From positions 1 to 64,000 of the forward strand of contig JAKQIT010000146.1 in assembly GCA_029556915.1 (NCBI GenBank): DNA of 64,000 nucleotides, read 5' to 3'. Positions 55,559-62,738 of this stretch are shown here, one piece after another (position 1 is the first letter of the stretch; each line of letters begins with the position of its first letter). The stretch is from Pseudomonadota bacterium. Lineage in GTDB: Bacteria > Pseudomonadota > Gammaproteobacteria > Burkholderiales > Methylophilaceae. Under the pieces are notes generated by a model. It ran no database searches. It had not been told where the DNA came from and saw only the letters and a program-made list of their open reading frames with translations. A program made the position numbers and the translations under genes.

Positions 55559-55682
55559 CCCGAGAGAAAATCATGCCTCTGTACCAGCACTTGGCATCCC
55601 CATTCTCGCTAAGTGCGTGCGCACTAAGTCGAATGTGAAAGCCGCATGTAATAAGGCTTGCAGAGGTGGTCAAATGAAGATA
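55559..55682 (-). repeat. 3'-end hairpin repeat, copy 9, interrupted by a nested palindrome
   Basis: Minus-strand sense, about 42 nt after the YkgJ-like stop. Outer parts are standard (lead TATCTTCATTTGACCA, CCTCTGCAAGCC, GGCTT, tail CATGATTTTCTCTCGGG), but about 58 bp (roughly 55582-55638) are inserted between GGCTTT and CAGAGG. The insert folds on itself: CATTC...CTAAGTGC-GTGC-GCACTAAG...GAATG. The loop carries the TTAT of subtype B. Confidence 0.85.
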
Positions 55683-55724
55683 GGCATATTTCCAGTTGAA
55701 TTTCACTTTGAATACGCCAAAAAT

Positions 55725-56051
55725 TTAGTGAGGTTCGTTGGTATCTAACACAGGCAAATGATAGTATTTTCTCGCCTCATGGCATTCTGGCGAGCCAGCT
55801 TGAAACTCGCGGCAAGTGCTTGAGCGCAACGCATAAATCTCACAACGCACTTGCTCACCCACCTCCCCTTTAAGGGCGATGCATTTAACAGGCTTTTTTT
55901 CAGTGCCTTTCATACAAACATAGTGCGGATTAACACTTTGCGTGAGTTGCGCAGGCACTTGCCCCAAAGGATGCGCGTCGGTTTCAGCCCAATAAAATGA
56001 CACACGAAACGCAGCGCAACAAGCGCCACAATGTTGGCAATCTAGTGACAA
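55725..56051 (-). CDS. YkgJ-family cysteine cluster protein
   Basis: 108 residues. N-terminal Cys cluster LDCQHCGACCAAF, then YVCMKGTEKKPVKCIAL, VRCEIYALRSSTCREF, and ECHEARKYYHLP: the eight or so Cys pattern of the YkgJ family, thought to bind zinc or an iron-sulphur cluster. The start is TTG at 56051 (GGGTAAA upstream), since no ATG precedes the first Cys cluster. Function in the cell is unknown. Flanked on both sides by 3'-end hairpin repeats. Confidence 0.85.
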   Translation of the reverse strand: MSLDCQHCGACCAAFRVSFYWAETDAHPLGQVPAQLTQSVNPHYVCMKGTEKKPVKCIALKGEVGEQVRCEIYALRSSTCREFQAGSPECHEARKYYHLPVLDTNEPH

Positions 56052-56083
56052 ATTTTACCCTTAAAAAAAGCGTACTAATAATA

Positions 56084-56151
56084 CCGATAAATTTTTATGC
56101 CTCTACAAGCCTTATAGAATAAGGATTGTAGAGGTGGCTTAATGATGTTGT
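56084..56151 (-). repeat. 3'-end hairpin repeat, copy 10 (after the RND pump gene; loop subtype B)
   Basis: Minus-strand sense, about 27 nt after the RND gene stop. The longest stem of the family: CCTCTACAA-T-CCTTAT, loop TCT, ATAAGG-C-TTGTAGAGG. The outer pair set CTACAA/TTGTAG replaces CTGnAA/TTnCAG on both sides, a compensatory change. Tail CATAAAAATTTATCGG. Confidence 0.88.
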
Positions 56152-56178
56152 GCTATAAATTAACTTTTAAATATCACT

Positions 56179-59100
56179 TTAAGCGGCAAAAGTCTGACCT
56201 TTGCTGCCAAACTTTTGGTACAACATCGGCAACAATATCAGCGTTAAAAATGTGCTGCTAATCAAGCCGCCAATCACGACAATTGCCAGTGGTTTTTGAA
56301 TTTCTGAGCCTGGTCCTGTAGCAAACAGCAGCGGCACTAAGCCAAACGCAGCAATACTGGCGGTCATCAGTACTGGGCGCAATCTGCGTTTTGCCCCTTC
56401 AATCACCACTTCCATCATCGCATAGCCTTCAATTCGTAGTTGATTGAAATAACTCATCATCACGACACCATTAAGCACAGCGATGCCGAGTAAAGCAATA
56501 AAGCCAACGGATGCGGGCACCGATAAATACTCGCCAGACAACCAAAGCGCAAACACGCCACCTATCATGGCAAAAGGAATATTCGCTAAGATTAGCACGG
56601 TTTGGCGGATAGAATGAAAGGTAGAGAATAACAATATAAATATTAATAATATGGCAATAGGAATTACAATTGAAAGCCGCTGTGCGGCGCGCTGCTGATT
56701 TTCAAACTGACCGCCAAATTGAATGCGATAACCCGCATCTAACTTCACTTGTGCGCCAATTTTTTGCTTGGCTTCTTCCACAAAGCTCACCAAATCGCGG
56801 TCTTTCACATTGCTAGTCACCACAACCATACGGCTGGCACGTTCTCGATCAATTTTAACAGGGCCTTCCACGCGTTCTAAAGCGGCTAGGGTAGCCAGTG
56901 GTACGCTCACACCTTCATTTGAAGTAATGCGAATTTGTGCAAAATCAGTGGGCGATATGCGCAAGCTTTCTGCGCCCTTAATGACAAGCGGCGTTCGCCG
57001 CTCTGCCTCTTGCACAATGCCAAGTTGCATGCCTTCTACTTGCGTACGCAGCGCTTCTTGAATACGGGCAATATCAAAGCCTAAGCGCCCTGCTTTTTCA
57101 CGGTCAATTTTCACTGAAAAATATTGCACACCGCTGTTTTGGGGCGTGTAAACATCCTCTGCACCATTAATCCCTTCTAAAATAGATTTGATTTGCGCAG
57201 CTTTTGCACTTAACACTTTTAAGTCTGCACCATAAAGTTTTATTGCCAAATCGCCACGCACACCCAAAATCATTTCATTGACACGCATATCAATCGGCTG
57301 GGTAAAACTGTAATCAATGCCCGCAAAATCAGCCATCACATTGCGCAAACTATCTACAATGTCTTCTTTATTTTGTGTGCGCCACTGGTCACGCGGCTTC
57401 AAAATAATAAAATTATCTGTTTGATTTAAGCCCATTGGGTCAAGCCCTAACTCATCAGAACCCACGCGCGATACAATCTGCGCCACCTCAGGCACATTTT
57501 TTAGCACCGCAGCCTGCACGCGTAAATCAACGGCGACACTTTGCTCTAAGGTAATCGAGGGTAGCTTTTCAGTGCCCATGATAATGTCACCTTCATCCAT
57601 CGTAGGCATAAAGGTTTTACCAATTTGCGTGTAAATACCTGCGGTAATCAGCAGCATAACAACTGCAACCGTCATGACTAATTGGCTTCTTTTTAACGCA
57701 AAGTTGAGGATAGGTGTGTATAAGCGTAATGCTTGCCGTACCAGCCAAGGTTCTGCATGATGCTTGGTTGAAATCAGCATGGTGGCAACAACGGGAATTA
57801 CCGTAAGTGATAACAATAAAGAAGCCGCGAGTGCAAATACAATTGTGAGCGCTACGGGCGCAAATAACTTGCCTTCTAGGCCCTGCAAGGTGAGCAAAGG
57901 CAAAAACACGATAATGATAATCGCAATACCCGATAACACAGGCGTGCCAACCTCTTCTACTGCTTTAAGCACTAAACCAACTTTTGAACCCTTGCCAGAA
58001 AAATGCGCAAGTTTAGATTCTACATTTTCTACCACCACAACCGCAGCATCTACTAACATCCCGATGGCAATGGTTAGGCCGCCCAAGCTCATTAAATTTG
58101 CACTCATGCCAAAATAACGCATCAACATAAATGTACACAAAGCCGAAAGTGGCAAAATAATGGCTACGGTAATAGCGGCGCGCAGATTGCCTAGAAACAA
58201 AAACAGTAAAACCATGACCAGCGCAATCGCTTCAACCATGGCTTTTGACACGCCTTGAATTGCACGATCCACCAAATTGCCACGATTATAAAAAATATTG
58301 AGTTTGACGCCTTTAGGTAAAGTTGGCTCAATTTCTTTGAGTTTGGCTTCAACCCCTTGCACCAGTTTTTGTGCGTTTGCACCACGTAAGCCCAGCACCA
58401 ATCCTTCCACCACTTCGCCTTGCCCATTATGGCTCACTGCGCCATTGCGAGTCAGATGACTAATATTAACGGTAGCAACATCTTTAACGCGCACTACTGT
58501 GCCAGCATCCGCTTTAACAACCGTATTTAACATGTCATCTATGCTATTGATACGCCCTTCAGAACGCACAATAATGGCTTCTTCACCTTGGCTTAGCCGC
58601 CCTGCGCCATCGTTGCGATTATTACGCTCTACCGCAGTTTGCAGGCTTTCTAGCGTAATGCCACGCGCTTGCATTGCAGCTAAATCAGGCACAATCTCAA
58701 AGGTTTTTACCCTGCCGCCCAGCGCATTGACATCGGCAACACCTTCTAAACTACGCAGTTGCGGGCGTATCACCCAATCAAGCAAACTGCGCTGCTCAGC
58801 CAAACTCAAACCACCGCCTTCTACGGTAAACATCAGCATTTCGCCCAAAGGCGTGGTCATAGGCGCAATACCACCGGTTGCATCACTGGGCAAATCTCCA
58901 CGTATTGCGTTGATACGCTCAGCCACTTGGTTGCGCGCCCAGTAAATATCGGTGCCATCGGCAAAATCAATAGTGATGTCGGTCAGGCCATATTTTGCCA
59001 CTGAGCGCAACATCGTTTGATTCGGCAAACCCAGCATTTCAATTTCAATCGGTGCAGTAATGCGCGCCTCAACCTCTTCTGGCGTCAGACCGGGCGACTT

Positions 59101-59250
59101 CATGATAATCTTTACCTGTGTGCTAGAAACATCAGGAAAAGCATCAATGGGCAATTCTTTTGCCGCGAAAAGCCCACCTGCTATCAGGCAAACGGTGAAT
59201 ACAATGACCAATAGCGGATTTCTTAAAGCAAGTTCAATTAACTTATTCAT
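56179..59250 (-). CDS. RND-family heavy-metal efflux pump (CzcA/CusA type)
   Basis: Inner-membrane proton-driven pump of a tripartite metal exporter. About 1023 residues: MNKLIELALRNPLLVIV (TM1), paired large periplasmic loops, PVASVGFIALLGIAVLNGVVMMSY and the RRRLRPVLMTASIAAFGLVPLL repeat. The TM4 stretch AIGMLVDAAVVVVEN matches the AxGxxxD...EN pattern described for monovalent-cation (CusA-type) pumps rather than the DFGxxxD pattern of CzcA. The ATG at 59250 overlaps the upstream stop (TGATG); an upstream reading from 59274 is rejected. Third gene of the efflux operon. Confidence 0.92.
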   Translation of the reverse strand: MNKLIELALRNPLLVIVFTVCLIAGGLFAAKELPIDAFPDVSSTQVKIIMKSPGLTPEEVEARITAPIEIEMLGLPNQTMLRSVAKYGLTDITIDFADGTDIYWARNQVAERINAIRGDLPSDATGGIAPMTTPLGEMLMFTVEGGGLSLAEQRSLLDWVIRPQLRSLEGVADVNALGGRVKTFEIVPDLAAMQARGITLESLQTAVERNNRNDGAGRLSQGEEAIIVRSEGRINSIDDMLNTVVKADAGTVVRVKDVATVNISHLTRNGAVSHNGQGEVVEGLVLGLRGANAQKLVQGVEAKLKEIEPTLPKGVKLNIFYNRGNLVDRAIQGVSKAMVEAIALVMVLLFLFLGNLRAAITVAIILPLSALCTFMLMRYFGMSANLMSLGGLTIAIGMLVDAAVVVVENVESKLAHFSGKGSKVGLVLKAVEEVGTPVLSGIAIIIIVFLPLLTLQGLEGKLFAPVALTIVFALAASLLLSLTVIPVVATMLISTKHHAEPWLVRQALRLYTPILNFALKRSQLVMTVAVVMLLITAGIYTQIGKTFMPTMDEGDIIMGTEKLPSITLEQSVAVDLRVQAAVLKNVPEVAQIVSRVGSDELGLDPMGLNQTDNFIILKPRDQWRTQNKEDIVDSLRNVMADFAGIDYSFTQPIDMRVNEMILGVRGDLAIKLYGADLKVLSAKAAQIKSILEGINGAEDVYTPQNSGVQYFSVKIDREKAGRLGFDIARIQEALRTQVEGMQLGIVQEAERRTPLVIKGAESLRISPTDFAQIRITSNEGVSVPLATLAALERVEGPVKIDRERASRMVVVTSNVKDRDLVSFVEEAKQKIGAQVKLDAGYRIQFGGQFENQQRAAQRLSIVIPIAILLIFILLFSTFHSIRQTVLILANIPFAMIGGVFALWLSGEYLSVPASVGFIALLGIAVLNGVVMMSYFNQLRIEGYAMMEVVIEGAKRRLRPVLMTASIAAFGLVPLLFATGPGSEIQKPLAIVVIGGLISSTFLTLILLPMLYQKFGSKGQTFAA

Positions 59251-60350
59251 CACTCGCCACCCATACCCTGCCAACTCGCCTTAATTGCCGCAGTGCCACT
59301 GAAAGCCACTTGTTCCGTACCATTTAATTGGCTCGAAATCGTGCTGGTAACCCCTTGCGTACTTAATACTTTTGCCTCGCGCACCTCAAACCCTTTGCTG
59401 GTTTGCACAAAAATAACAGTGCGGGATTGATGGTTGACTAACGCTACGGTTGGCACGGTAAAACTTGCATTCCCCAATGTGGTGCTGGCAGGCGCTATCA
59501 TGGCATCGACCATTTGGCTAGGGAATAAATTATCTGCGCCTTGTCTGACTTCTGCGCGCACTATCGCAGTTTGGTCTTGCGATTTAACACTAGGCAATAG
59601 CGCAATGACGGTGCCGGTAGCATCCAGCCCTTTCACAGAAATCAGCGCCCCTTTTTGAATGTTACTACGCTTAATATCCGCCAAAGGGACGTGAATCTCT
59701 ACCCATAATGGATGCATTTGGGCGATTTTTAACAAAGGTGAAGTTGCATCAATGCGCTGCCCTTGTGCCACCATTTGCTCTAACACCACCCCAGCCACTG
59801 GCGCTGTTAGCGTAATACCATTCTGAAAGCGCCCACCTTTATCTAACTGGTTAATCGAACTATCGCTCAAGCCAGATAGTTTTAACAGTTGGCGACGCTC
59901 ATTATGTTGCGCAGCACTTTCTAAATGTGCATTTTGCGAAGCTTGCAACCGCTTTTCTGCCACAATTCCTTCTTTAAAAAGCGTTGCATCGCGGTCTAGC
60001 GACTGTTTGGCTAGTCGCTGCTGCGCACTACTTTGTAAATATTCGCGCTGCATAATAATCAATTCAGGGCTAGTAATATGCGCTAACACTTGCCCTTGCT
60101 TTACTGTTTGCCCCGCAGTAACCAATAACTGATCTACCAAACCCGCGTAAGCGCTGCTCACAACGCGCACTTGGTTGACGGGCACCACAACTTCAGCGGG
60201 GTAAGCTTGGCCTGTAACTTGCCTAGCCGCCTGCAACTTAGTTACTTTCACTCCTAAGTTTTTTTGCTGCAACACCGTCATGGGAATCATTTCTGCAGCC
60301 ACTACACATTGGCTGAATAAAGTTAACGCGATAAATATAATACTTTTCAT
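59250..60350 (-). CDS. Periplasmic adaptor subunit of the metal efflux system (CzcB/CusB-like)
   Basis: 366 residues. Signal peptide (IIFIALTLFSQCVVAA), then the membrane-fusion-protein order: beta-barrel half, lipoyl half (VVSSAYAGLVDQLLVTAGQTVKQGQVLAHITSPEL), a long coiled hairpin (about 110-170), second lipoyl half (ITLTAPVAGVVLEQMVAQGQ), and barrel domains. Links the RND pump to the outer membrane factor. Its ATG overlaps the stop of the outer-membrane gene by 4 nt and its stop overlaps the pump start. Confidence 0.9.
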   Translation of the reverse strand: MKSIIFIALTLFSQCVVAAEMIPMTVLQQKNLGVKVTKLQAARQVTGQAYPAEVVVPVNQVRVVSSAYAGLVDQLLVTAGQTVKQGQVLAHITSPELIIMQREYLQSSAQQRLAKQSLDRDATLFKEGIVAEKRLQASQNAHLESAAQHNERRQLLKLSGLSDSSINQLDKGGRFQNGITLTAPVAGVVLEQMVAQGQRIDATSPLLKIAQMHPLWVEIHVPLADIKRSNIQKGALISVKGLDATGTVIALLPSVKSQDQTAIVRAEVRQGADNLFPSQMVDAMIAPASTTLGNASFTVPTVALVNHQSRTVIFVQTSKGFEVREAKVLSTQGVTSTISSQLNGTEQVAFSGTAAIKASWQGMGGE

Positions 60351-61597
60351 GGTAAGTCTCCTACTGCCTGGTTATACCGTGCAGTGTTCCAAAGCTGTTG
60401 AATTTGTTGGTTTTTAAAGGCGCGCTCAGCATTAAATGCTTGCGTTTGTACGCGTAAATAATCGCTTAAATCTAGCTCACCCACTTGAAAAGCTTTGCGC
60501 GTGACCGCCAAACTTTGCTGCGCAATCTGATGCTGCTTAGTGAGCACTTCAAGCTGCATCTTGCCAACTTCCAGGTTATGCTCAGCCTCGTGCATGGCTG
60601 CGGCAAGTAACTGTTTTAACTGGCTTAAATTAACTTGCTGCATCACATATTGCATTTCTGCCTCTGCGCGCGCAGGGGCATTACGCGTTTCACTACTTAA
60701 GGGAATGGTGAGCGTAACCCCGAGACTATCGTTATAGCTATTATCAAAAGCACCGCGCGTGGTGCGCGTGCCGAACAACACTTTAGGATTATCGCGCGTT
60801 TCAATTTTTACCAAATTGCGTTGTTCTGCTCTCAACGCGATTTTCCCTTGCGCATCTAACAAGGCTGGATGACTTTCTTCCACATCTTGCTTACTAGATT
60901 TAGTTTCTGAATATTCAGCCGGGATGACTTGCAAACCTGTTAAATTGATATAGCGAAACTTAGCATGCTGAACTTCAGCTTCAGTATTAATTTTCTCGGT
61001 TTTGGCCTGTAAAGTTTCGGTTTGCGCTACGAGCAAATCTTTTTGCGCCATATCACCCAATTTCACGCGCATTTCCACATCACGCTCTAACTGGCTGGCA
61101 GATTCAAGCTTCGCTTGCGCTATTTCGGCTAACCCTTGCGCGAGTTGAATATCCCACAAGGCATCGCGGATAAGCCCAGTCAATTGCAGACGGACATTTT
61201 GTGTATCATTACCTAAATTTTGCGCAGAAATAGCGGCAATAGCCTCACGCGCTTGTCGCTGACCGCTGAGCCAAATAGGCAACTCAATACCCACTTCCCA
61301 TTCCATTTCACCGCGGTTACTTAATATTTTATCGTTTTGATTACGCAACATCACGCTGGGCGCATGTGGCAAAAAACTTTTTGCGTGCGTTTTTCGCGCC
61401 TCAATTTCAAGTCTTTTTGCAGCGAATAGTTGGCTAGTTGGGTAGTGTGGCAACGCTTTTTCAACTAAATCTTTAAGCGTTAAACGGTTATCAACGGTTA
61501 ATAAGTCTTCATGTGGCGCTTCTTCCGCGCGCACAGACACACTATGAAAAGTCAATAACAGTAGTATAGGCCACAGTAAACGTGGTAAATGCATCAT
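60347..61597 (-). CDS. Outer membrane factor of the metal efflux system (TolC superfamily, CzcC-like)
   Basis: About 416 residues. Signal peptide (LLWPILLLLTFHSVSVRA), then two OEP repeats of long amphipathic helices (EARKTHAKSFLPHAPSV; QKDLLVAQTETLQAKTE; LKQLLAAAMHEAEHNLEVGKMQLEVLTKQ). The ATG at 61597 has GAGG about 7 nt upstream and is preferred over the ATG 12 nt earlier. First gene of the three-gene pump operon, 59 nt after the small His-rich gene. Confidence 0.88.
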   Translation of the reverse strand: MMHLPRLLWPILLLLTFHSVSVRAEEAPHEDLLTVDNRLTLKDLVEKALPHYPTSQLFAAKRLEIEARKTHAKSFLPHAPSVMLRNQNDKILSNRGEMEWEVGIELPIWLSGQRQAREAIAAISAQNLGNDTQNVRLQLTGLIRDALWDIQLAQGLAEIAQAKLESASQLERDVEMRVKLGDMAQKDLLVAQTETLQAKTEKINTEAEVQHAKFRYINLTGLQVIPAEYSETKSSKQDVEESHPALLDAQGKIALRAEQRNLVKIETRDNPKVLFGTRTTRGAFDNSYNDSLGVTLTIPLSSETRNAPARAEAEMQYVMQQVNLSQLKQLLAAAMHEAEHNLEVGKMQLEVLTKQHQIAQQSLAVTRKAFQVGELDLSDYLRVQTQAFNAERAFKNQQIQQLWNTARYNQAVGDLP

Positions 61598-61655
61598 ATA
61601 AATCCTCATTAAATCAATTGGTTAAAACTAACCAATATAAACAAATTTGATTTAA

Positions 61656-62051
61656 TTAACGAGGAGGTGCACGTGGGCTGGGGTGGTTGTAACTAAGCCG
61701 CTTGCGAAACAGTGGTTTTAAAGGAGGATAGCTAATATGCGTTTGCTGAGACATTAACAGCAAAGCAAAGCTAAAAAATATTGCGATGCCCAATATTGGA
61801 CTTAGCATTAAATCATCCATATTTTGTGGCACTATGCCATTTGCCACTGTTACCACATAACCTATAGCTTGCTCGGTTGATGTGTCCATCAGCATATTCG
61901 AAGTTGATTGTGCGGTTGCGATATGGCTATGAATATGTACCGCACGCTCATTTAACGAATCCAGCCCGAACGCGTGGGCGTGAATAAACGGCCCAATGAG
62001 TTGTAAACCGATTAAGCAAAATGCGAGATAAATTTTAAGACTGTTTAGCAT
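61656..62051 (-). CDS. Small His-rich membrane protein leading the efflux operon (CzcI-like?)
   Basis: About 131 residues. N-terminal hydrophobic segment (LKIYLAFCLIGLQLIGPF), then HAHAF and HIHSHIA clusters that could bind metal, a second hydrophobic segment (LSPILGIAIFFSFALLLM, near 85-102), and a tail ending in HPSPRAPPR. CzcI proteins of czc operons end in a similar Pro/Arg tail and hold His/Cys clusters, which suggests a metal-sensing or regulatory role; the match is by feel, not by alignment. The ATG at 62051 is preferred over GTG at 62057. 59 nt before the outer-membrane gene, likely the same transcript. Confidence 0.55.
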   Translation of the reverse strand: MLNSLKIYLAFCLIGLQLIGPFIHAHAFGLDSLNERAVHIHSHIATAQSTSNMLMDTSTEQAIGYVVTVANGIVPQNMDDLMLSPILGIAIFFSFALLLMSQQTHISYPPLKPLFRKRLSYNHPSPRAPPR

Positions 62052-62196
62052 GCGCACATTATAGTGTTTTAAGTACCAGATTCAATTTTAGTTGGCAAAT
62101 ATTAAGGATTTCTTAAATGAGTCATTCAGTGCTAAAAAAGTTGCATTCTAATCACAAAATTGCAAAATAATAACGTTAATACACCACCAAAAAAAC

Positions 62197-62264
62197 TGCC
62201 GAGAAAATTTTATGCCTCTGGAAGCCGCATGGATACTGGATTGCAGAGGCACACAAATGAAGAC
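62197..62264 (-). repeat. 3'-end hairpin repeat, copy 11 (after the tRNA-Arg 3' half)
   Basis: Minus-strand sense, about 28 nt beyond the 3' end of the tRNA-Arg fragment. Lead TGTCTTCATTTGTG, stem GCCTCTGCAATCC / GGCTTCCAGAGGC, loop AGTATCCATGC, tail ATAAAATTTTCTCGGC. Presumably the original transcript end of the split tRNA gene. Confidence 0.88.
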
Positions 62265-62292
62265 ACACAATTTTACGTTAAAAAAAAACATT

Positions 62293-62338
62293 TGGCGCCC
62301 CCGACACGAATCGAACGTGTGACCTCTCCCTTAGGAGG
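62293..62338 (-). pseudogene. 3' half of tRNA-Arg(CCT): attachment-site remnant
   Basis: From the anticodon loop CTCCTAA onward: GGGAG (3' anticodon stem), variable loop, T arm ACACG-TTCGATT-CGTGT, acceptor strand CGGGGGC, discriminator G and encoded CCA. The 5' half is missing: upstream of the loop the sequence turns AT-rich and does not pair with GGGAG. Splitting at the anticodon loop is the classic crossover point of tyrosine integrases at tRNA genes. The matching 5' half should lie at the other end of the element. Confidence 0.85.
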
Positions 62339-62398
62339 GATTATTTAAAATGAATATAAGATATTGTTTTTAAATAGTATTCTATTTTTTTATCATTT

Positions 62399-62462
62399 TT
62401 TTTGTCAAATTTTTGTCAAATAAAATAATGCTGTTTAGTGTTTTTTGTCAATTTTTGTCAAA
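62399..62462. repeat. Four copies of an 11-bp arm-type repeat TTTTTGTCAAA
   Basis: Two tandem pairs: 62399-62409 with 62410-62420, and 62442-62451 with 62452-62462; pairs are 42-43 bp apart, four helical turns. They lie 60-125 bp from the anticodon-loop core, on the element side. This is the layout of integrase arm-binding sites at an att site. The rest of 62341-62464 is AT-rich non-coding. Confidence 0.75.
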
Positions 62463-62464
62463 AT

Positions 62465-62539
62465 TGGTATCCCCGACAGGAATCGAACCTGTATTTATCG
62501 CTTAGGAGGCAATTATTCTATCCGTTGAATTACGAGGAC
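62465..62539 (-). tRNA. tRNA-Arg(CCT), complete, element-borne
   Basis: 75 nt including encoded CCA. Acceptor GTCCTCG / CGGGGAT (with G-T wobbles), D arm around ATTC-AACGGATA-GAAT, anticodon stem ATTGC / GCGAT with loop CTCCTAA (anticodon CCT, reads AGG), T arm ACAGG-TTCGATT-CCTGT, discriminator A. It differs from the host half at 62293-62338 outside the anticodon loop and T loop, so it is not the reconstituted host gene. Confidence 0.92.
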
Positions 62540-62642
62540 TTTAAAGAGTGAATTTTACACGATTAGAGCAATTATTTTAGGCTAATTGATATGGTTGTAT
62601 CAAAAAACTATTTTAAGCCGTTTAAATGAGCCTTAATGAGCT

Positions 62643-62658
62643 TATGCATATATGCATA
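62643..62658. repeat. Perfect 16-bp palindrome TATGCATATATGCATA
   Basis: Uninterrupted self-complementary sequence in the non-coding stretch between the tRNA and the element operon, next to a terminator. Could be a binding site for a dimeric protein, or chance in AT-rich DNA. Confidence 0.35.
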
Positions 62659-62665
62659 TGAATAA

Positions 62666-62703
62666 ACCCCCGAAGAAAGCCAACAAGCTAATTCGTAGGG
62701 GGT
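62666..62703 (-). terminator. Terminator-like hairpin after the element operon
   Basis: ACCCCC / GGGGGT arms with inner GAA/TTC and AGC/GCT pairs. On the minus strand it is followed by TTTATT, about 36 nt after the stop at 62739. The GC block stands out in the AT-rich surroundings. Confidence 0.6.
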
Positions 62704-62738
62704 CTTATGATTGTGTATATGTGTGTAAGGTTATTGTA

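Noticed and set aside
62160-62348. Plus-strand open frame of 62 codons with PTRIERVTSPLG
   Set aside because: It is the translation of the hairpin repeat plus the reverse complement of a tRNA 3' half; such peptides are a common false annotation at tRNA genes.
62399-62462. Short repeats as a CRISPR or plasmid iteron origin
   Set aside because: Only four 11-bp copies with helical spacing beside a split tRNA; integrase arm sites explain them better. No replication initiator gene is visible, although the element is not fully in the window.
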